Shown: positions 20,242 through 23,735 of the stretch, in pieces
Layout: each line of letters begins with the position of its first letter
How positions within the stretch are numbered: position 1 is the first letter of the stretch
Virus record (IMG/VR): IMGVR_UViG_3300037117_000083
Location: 1-23,735 of that record
Reading direction: 5' to 3' (one strand)
Length of the DNA: 23,735 nt
Source: a virus
Position numbers and translations under genes: made by a program
Notes under the pieces: model-generated
Told to the model about the DNA's origin: nothing
Database searches by the model: none
What the model saw: only the letters and a program-made list of their open reading frames with translations

Positions 20242-20703
20242 CGTACTGCTCCAGCGCTCGCTCCAATAGAAGACGCGCGTTATGGCCGGGCGACCGTGCC
20301 GCGCTGCCTCGCGTGCGCTCGGCCAGCATGTCGCAAGCCGCCGCCACCGCCGTCCGCAGCCGGGCCGCGGGCTCGTGGCGGGCCAGCTCGGCGGCGACAA
20401 TCGAATAGATCGCGGCTTGGATCGAGCCGTCCGAAGGGCCTCCGCGCCATACGGCGTCTGGGTGCAGTACCGCATAGCGCGCGTGCGCGATGGCCAACGA
20501 GAGCACGCCCTCGTAGGGCACGCCGTACATGGCTCGCACGGCTGCCCGGCAGCATCGAGCCAGCCCAGGTCCTTGCAGATCGGACACTCGTTGGGCCCGA
20601 GGTGATCGGCCGGGCATGGCTTGCACCCGCCCCTCCTCATGCGCTGGTCGATGTCGTGCGCCAGCATCTCGGCATCGTAGGCGTCGTCGGCGGCCTCACC
20701 CAT
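20026..20703 (-). CDS. Zinc-ribbon ORF whose frame stays open through two other genes (225 codons)
   Basis: The first 58 codons look real: MGEAADDAYDAEMLAHDIDQ, then CKPCPADHLGPNECPICKDL and GQPCEPC, giving CxxC pairs of a zinc ribbon. ATG 20703 overlaps the upstream gene by 8 bp. After CEPC the reading becomes Arg/Ser/Pro-rich and matches the wrong frame of the 101-aa gene. It then regains sense at 20241. The most likely true product is only the first part, with a lost stop or a frameshift near 20530. Listed because the zinc motif is convincing and the end is not. Confidence 0.35.
   Translation of the reverse strand: MGEAADDAYDAEMLAHDIDQRMRRGGCKPCPADHLGPNECPICKDLGWLDAAGQPCEPCTACPTRACSRWPSRTRAMRYCTQTPYGAEALRTARSKPRSIRLSPPSWPATSPRPGCGRRWRRLATCWPSAREAARHGRPAITRVFYWSERWSSTMREKNKIRKGPHHAWGEPDRPDERHTIRACLRCGIRKIGRHEGGEHWSEFETAGGRRIECEGTPLCPGRPS
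20225..20530 (-). CDS. Helical phage protein (101 aa)
   Basis: From ATG 20530: MYGVPYEGVLSLAIAHARYA, VLHPDAVWRGGPSDGSIQAA, then IYSIVAAELARHEPAARLRT and so on. It is a compact helical protein with normal composition, unlike the arginine-rich reading of the same DNA in the 20703 frame. It ends in TAA and overlaps the next gene by 17 bp. The family is not recognised. The ATG lies within the last Cys codon region of the zinc motif read in the 20703 frame. Confidence 0.6.
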   Translation of the reverse strand: MYGVPYEGVLSLAIAHARYAVLHPDAVWRGGPSDGSIQAAIYSIVAAELARHEPAARLRTAVAAACDMLAERTRGSAARSPGHNARLLLERALEQYDAREK

Positions 20704-20911
20704 GGGCGCTTCTCCCTCCGGTGGGGCGCATGGCCTCCTGCTCGACCCGCGCGATGTCGCCCTCGCCCAGGCTCGGCCAGCGCCGCAGTATCTCGGCGCG
20801 CAGGTCCACCAGCCCCTTCTGCCGGCGGAACCACTCGCGCACCATGGCGCACTTGGTGGTGATGTCCGTGACGCCGTAGGATCGGCCCGTCGCCCGTCGT
20901 TTCTTCCTCAT
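20696..20911 (-). CDS. Small basic phage protein (71 aa)
   Basis: ATG 20911 overlaps the upstream stop (ATGA). The sequence is MRKKRRATGRSYGVTDITTK, CAMVREWFRRQKGLVDLRAE, then ILRRWPSLGEGDIARVEQEA. A charged helix pair with WF and W residues resembles small DNA-binding or HTH-like proteins, but I cannot assign a family. Confidence 0.55.
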   Translation of the reverse strand: MRKKRRATGRSYGVTDITTKCAMVREWFRRQKGLVDLRAEILRRWPSLGEGDIARVEQEAMRPTGGRSAHG

Positions 20912-21108
20912 CCGAGCCGCTCTTTGGCGGTCGCCATCTGCGGTCCGGACCAGATGGCCAAGCCTTCGTCGACGAGGGTCTGGACGTCCACGCGCCGGGA
21001 CCCGCCATACTGCGGGGTGGTCTCGACCACGCAGATGAAGCCGTCGCGGCGCAGGCGCCGGCGCAAGTCCTCAAGGTGCTCGGCCCTGGGCTTCCGGTTC
21101 ACGCTCAT
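20908..21108 (-). CDS. Small phage protein (66 aa)
   Basis: ATG 21108 overlaps the upstream stop (ATGA); the very long open frame upstream is shadow. The sequence is MSVNRKPRAEHLEDLRRRLR, RDGFICVVETTPQYGGSRRV, then DVQTLVDEGLAIWSG. The basic start and short alpha/beta content suggest a small winged-helix-like or ribbon protein. PQYGGSRR resembles tails seen in other genes here. The function is unknown. Confidence 0.55.
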   Translation of the reverse strand: MSVNRKPRAEHLEDLRRRLRRDGFICVVETTPQYGGSRRVDVQTLVDEGLAIWSGPQMATAKERLG

Positions 21109-21305
21109 TCCCTCCTCCTGTGCATCTCGACCTCGTCCTCGCTCTCGGCCCGGCGCATGCCGAGCGCCCGCAGCTGGGCCCGGTACTCGGCTTCGCCGGT
21201 CTCGCCGGCGGCGAATGCCTCGTGGGCGGCAAGCGCCCGCGAGAACCAATGACGGGCGGCCGCGTAAGGGCCGCCCGGTGCCTTTATCGGTGTCTGCGGG
21301 GTCAT
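21105..21305 (-). CDS. Small helical phage protein (66 aa)
   Basis: ATG 21305 overlaps the stop of the DUF3489-like gene (TGATG); ATG 21317 in the same frame is possible. The sequence is MTPQTPIKAPGGPYAAARHW, FSRALAAHEAFAAGETGEAE, then YRAQLRALGMRRAESEDEVE. It is mostly helix with a charged tail. The family is not recognised. Confidence 0.5.
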   Translation of the reverse strand: MTPQTPIKAPGGPYAAARHWFSRALAAHEAFAAGETGEAEYRAQLRALGMRRAESEDEVEMHRRRE

Positions 21306-21919
21306 CAGCTCCCCCAATACCGGGTGGGCTCACCCTTCTCCTTGACCTTCTTGAGCTTGAGTCCGGCGGCCTTGGCCATAGCTGGCATCGAGATGGATGG
21401 CCAGCCGGTCGCGGCCATGCATTCGGCGGCAGTACACCCCTTGGCGCGCTTGAGAAGGGCAGCCACGGCATGGAGCTTGGACCCGTGCTTGGCGGCCTTC
21501 TTGGCCGGAACCGCACCAGCGGCCTTCCTGGGTGCTCCTGGGGCCTTTCCTGCGGCAACGGCAGGTCTGGCGGTGCGCGTTCGGAGCTTTGCCCCCGACC
21601 GGCGCATGTCGGCACCGGTACTGCATGGACCCTTTAGGGCTTGGCGCTCGGCCCGCTCTTGTACCCGCAGGACTTTGAGCGCGGCGTCGGCCACGGCCTG
21701 TTGCCGGGGGTCGAGAAGCCGGCGGTTCTGGCACTGGCAATAAACCGGCGTCCCGATCTTTTTGGGGTCGTCGGTCATGCCCGTGCAGTCGAATCCGTCG
21801 ATGAGGGTGCCGGGCGGCAAGAGCGCGGGCGGCAACTCCATGCCGGCGTAGGGAATGAGGCGGCGGCGGGGTCGGATCAGCAACTCGTGGCCGCCGGTGG
21901 CAACGGACATATCCGTCAT
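21305..21919 (-). CDS. Protein with a C-terminal DUF3489-like winged-helix domain (204 aa)
   Basis: ATG 21919 has GGAG 7 bp upstream and lies behind a candidate promoter, so it may start a transcription unit. Residues 1-75 include YCQCQNRRLLDPRQQAVADA. Residues 95-145 are an Ala/Lys-rich linker. Residues about 147-204 (SKLHAVAALLKRAKGCTAAE, CMAATGWPSISMPAMAKAAG, LKLKKVKEKGEPTRYW) match the DUF3489 pattern of a winged helix ending in R.Y. A DNA-binding or regulatory role is likely for the domain. The target is unknown. Confidence 0.65.
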   Translation of the reverse strand: MTDMSVATGGHELLIRPRRRLIPYAGMELPPALLPPGTLIDGFDCTGMTDDPKKIGTPVYCQCQNRRLLDPRQQAVADAALKVLRVQERAERQALKGPCSTGADMRRSGAKLRTRTARPAVAAGKAPGAPRKAAGAVPAKKAAKHGSKLHAVAALLKRAKGCTAAECMAATGWPSISMPAMAKAAGLKLKKVKEKGEPTRYWGS

Positions 21920-21961
21920 GGTCGTCTCCGTTCGGTTGAACGCGAAAGTGCGCGCCCTAAC

Positions 21962-21990
21962 GGATAGCCACGGAAATTGGATAAAGTCAA
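21962..21990 (-). promoter_or_regulatory. Candidate sigma70-type promoter, minus strand
   Basis: On the minus strand, TTGACT (21990-21985) is followed after 17 bp by CTATCC (21967-21962), about 45 bp before ATG 21919. The -35 is close to consensus and the -10 is weak. The motif ATTCAAGA lies just upstream of the -35. Confidence 0.4.
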
Positions 21991-21997
21991 TCTTGAA

Positions 21998-22189
21998 TTA
22001 TTTTGAAATCGTCCAAGATTTCAAAATCGGCTTGCGGGCAAGGGCGATCCTGGTTGCCGGTAATTTCGGCGTCCACCCCGGTCCGCCGGACGCCACCCGC
22101 TCACGGATTGTCGCGTACCCCAGCAGCAGGCTCTTTTCGAGGTCGTCCTGGGCGTCGTATTCGCGCTCCATTGGCTTTTGTCCCTTCAT
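21998..22189 (-). CDS. Small phage protein (63 aa)
   Basis: From ATG 22189: MKGQKPMEREYDAQDDLEKS, LLLGYATIRERVASGGPGWT, then a basic tail; ends in TAA. Starts at 22213 or 22171 are also possible. The helix plus RVASGGPGW is of a kind seen in small phage proteins next to methylase genes. It overlaps the methylase 3' end by about 89 bp, which is long. Either both are real or the methylase reading past about residue 500 is extended. Confidence 0.5.
   Translation of the reverse strand: MKGQKPMEREYDAQDDLEKSLLLGYATIRERVASGGPGWTPKLPATRIALARKPILKSWTISK
22000..22027. repeat. Perfect 11-bp inverted repeat
   Basis: ATTTTGAAATC at 22000-22010 and GATTTCAAAAT at 22017-22027 are exact inverses around GTCCAA. 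It lies at the 3' end of the small gene and just upstream of the candidate promoter. It is AT-rich with no T-run after it, so it fits an operator better than a terminator. Confidence 0.7.
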
Positions 22190-23708
22190 CTGACGGCGCT
22201 TCCTTGGCGACATCGCAGGCCGGCGAATACCAGACGCACTCCTTGTCGGTCGTAGTGCCTCCAGAGTAGGTCAGCCGGCCGCGATCCCACGGAACGGCCG
22301 TCCAGCCCGGCAGAGCATAGTCCCCGGCATGCCCGCATAGCGCCACCCGTAGATGCTGGTTGGCGCGCGCCCATGCGCACACCGCGTCCGCGACCGGAGA
22401 TCCCTTGCTGTAGAGCGCCTCGTAAGACCGATAAGGCGGATCGAGAAATACCGCCGTATCGTCTCCCCCAAAATGGTTGTTGAGACAGCGCGTCCAATCC
22501 CCATGCGTGATGCGGGTTCGCTCCAGCCTATCGGCGATGCGGCGCAACCAGACCATGGCGGTGCGGCCGCAGGAGGTCAGCAGCATGCTTTCGCCCCTCC
22601 CAGCGTTACCGGCGTGGGGGACTTGGCCAATGGCCTGGACGCCCCTCCCAGCGTCACTGGCGTGGGGGACTTTGCCAATGGCCTGGACGCCCATCCCAGC
22701 GTTACCGGCGTGGGGGACTTTGCCAATGGCCTGGACGCCACTCCCAGCGTTACCGGCGTGGGGGACTTGGCCAAACCAATCGCACCACCCTGATCCGATC
22801 CAGCAGCATTGCCCCCATAGCCACCATCCGGCGACCTTCGCATCACCCGGCCAGTCCGGATCATGGAGCGCCGCACCGACGCGCTCGCGTTGGGCCAGAA
22901 GCCAGCCATGCCGGGCACCGAGATCGATGTGCGAGACTGGATAATCGGCGGCCTCGGCCACAGCGGCCGCTTGAAACTTGGTCGCGCGCCAGAAATTAGC
23001 AATGAAACCGCTGGCGTCGTTGACGACCTCTAAGGACGCCGGGGCTGGCGCGGCGAGCAGGACCGCAGCCGATCCGCAGAATGGTTCGATGTATTGCTTG
23101 GGCGAGCCGAGCCGCTTCCATATTTCCGTTGCGATCGATCTCTTGCCACCGAAATAAGGGAACGGTGCCAATAATTCTGGCAGTTCGCCGCGGCCTGATT
23201 CGGCGTCATCTGCATCCCCTTGGATGGGCGGCTGATCGTCCCCGAAACCGGCCATGAAGTCGACCAATTGGAGGTTCGGAAAGCCCAAGAGCGGCATGTC
23301 AAATCCGGCCGTCTTGAGATCACTCAGCTCAGCACGGAGAATCGGCATATTCCACCCCGCGTTGAGTGGAATGGCGTTATCGGCAATGGCATAGGCCCGC
23401 TTCTGCGTCTCGCTCCATCCCGTTGCCACAAGGACAGGAACCTGTTTGAGCCCGATGGTCTGCGCCCCAAGAATTCGGCCATGCCCAGCTATGACCTGGT
23501 CGAGCTCGTCGATCAGAACCGGATAAGTGAAGCCGAATTCACGGATCGAATTGGCGATCTGCGCAACCTGCTCGGGGGAATGCGTGCGCGTGTTTTTTGG
23601 ATTAGCCAAAAGCGCGCTCACCAATCGGAAATCTCGGTGGTCAACTCCTATCGGCTTGACAACAGGCTCGGACCCCGCTCTTGCCGCCTTCGTGCTGCCT
23701 TTTCCCAT
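22101..23708 (-). CDS. ParB-like nuclease / Dam-type adenine-N6 methyltransferase fusion (535 aa)
   Basis: ATG 23708 has GGAG 6 bp upstream. Residues about 20-130 are a ParB/sulfiredoxin-type domain: NPKNTRTHSPEQVAQIANSI, FGFTYPVLID, VIAGHGRILGAQ. Residues about 180-480 are a Dam-like methylase: FPYFGGKRS (SAM entry), YIEPFCGSAAVLL (motif I), DPPY (motif IV, about residue 424) and CGHAGDYALPGW. It would methylate adenine in DNA, probably to protect phage DNA or alter regulation. Inside the target-recognition part lies a four-fold 16-residue repeat (VPHAGNAGxGVQAIGK). ParB-methylase fusions are known in phages. Confidence 0.88.
   Translation of the reverse strand: MGKGSTKAARAGSEPVVKPIGVDHRDFRLVSALLANPKNTRTHSPEQVAQIANSIREFGFTYPVLIDELDQVIAGHGRILGAQTIGLKQVPVLVATGWSETQKRAYAIADNAIPLNAGWNMPILRAELSDLKTAGFDMPLLGFPNLQLVDFMAGFGDDQPPIQGDADDAESGRGELPELLAPFPYFGGKRSIATEIWKRLGSPKQYIEPFCGSAAVLLAAPAPASLEVVNDASGFIANFWRATKFQAAAVAEAADYPVSHIDLGARHGWLLAQRERVGAALHDPDWPGDAKVAGWWLWGQCCWIGSGWCDWFGQVPHAGNAGSGVQAIGKVPHAGNAGMGVQAIGKVPHASDAGRGVQAIGQVPHAGNAGRGESMLLTSCGRTAMVWLRRIADRLERTRITHGDWTRCLNNHFGGDDTAVFLDPPYRSYEALYSKGSPVADAVCAWARANQHLRVALCGHAGDYALPGWTAVPWDRGRLTYSGGTTTDKECVWYSPACDVAKEAPSDEGTKANGARIRRPGRPRKEPAAGVRDNP
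22599..22790 (-). repeat. Four tandem 48-bp repeats inside the methylase gene
   Basis: The core CCCAGCG begins at 22599, 22647, 22695 and 22743, an exact 48-bp period. Each unit encodes 16 residues (VPHAGNAG followed by xGVQAIGK). Units differ by a few bases (for example ASDAG in one), and the frame is kept throughout. Confidence 0.85.
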
Positions 23709-23735
23709 GATCGCTCCAAATTAGTTCGAGTCCGC

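Noticed and set aside
22000-22027. Rho-independent terminator
   Set aside because: The stem is AT-rich and no T-run follows on either strand; an operator is a better fit.
22599-22790. Possible CRISPR array
   Set aside because: The units are contiguous 48-bp tandem repeats without unique spacers, in frame inside a methylase gene.

Overview
The window looks like part of the genome of a tailed phage or prophage. It has high GC and SD-led genes packed with 4-bp ATGA overlaps. Almost everything is read on the minus strand, so the biological order runs from the right edge to the left. The style (a DUF1073-type portal, a ParB-methylase fusion, many small accessory genes) fits an alphaproteobacterial host, but that is an inference. 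No integrase, capsid or tail gene is visible.

Region by region, following transcription: (1) 23708-21105 holds a ParB/adenine-methylase fusion with 48-bp coding repeats, a small gene, a candidate promoter, and a DUF3489-like protein. (2) 21108-18551 holds small accessory genes, a DUF1643-type protein and an RNase H-like protein. (3) 18519-12545 is the packaging block: a small-terminase-like protein, a NADAR-domain protein, and a large terminase whose gene carries two class-3-type inteins. (4) 12471-6397 is a cassette of small genes with a GIY-YIG endonuclease, a type 2 peptidyl-tRNA hydrolase and a tRNA with a CUA (amber-reading) anticodon. (5) 6383-1 is the portal (fused to a kinase-like domain), a small peptidoglycan-binding-like protein, a conserved protein of unknown role, and a MuF/SPP1-gp7-type head morphogenesis protein. 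The last one contains a third intein and runs off the left edge.

The two most notable systems are these. First, at the left edge, the intein coding sequence in the MuF gene also carries, on the opposite strand and in exact codon register, a complete-looking C-terminal part of an HTH plus Vsr-like homing endonuclease. The endonuclease stop codon lies 9 bp inside the first codon of the intein. Each strand shows its own recognisable family motifs, so this is an intein whose endonuclease appears to be encoded antisense inside it. Second, the pth2 gene has a strong SD and ATG but an in-frame UAG at codon 4, and the CUA-anticodon tRNA lies 15 bp downstream on the same strand. Full-length Pth2 would then depend on amber readthrough.

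In all there are three inteins in two essential virion genes, one antisense endonuclease gene and one free-standing endonuclease gene. The window is therefore unusually rich in homing elements. All function calls come from motifs read by eye; no database search was run.
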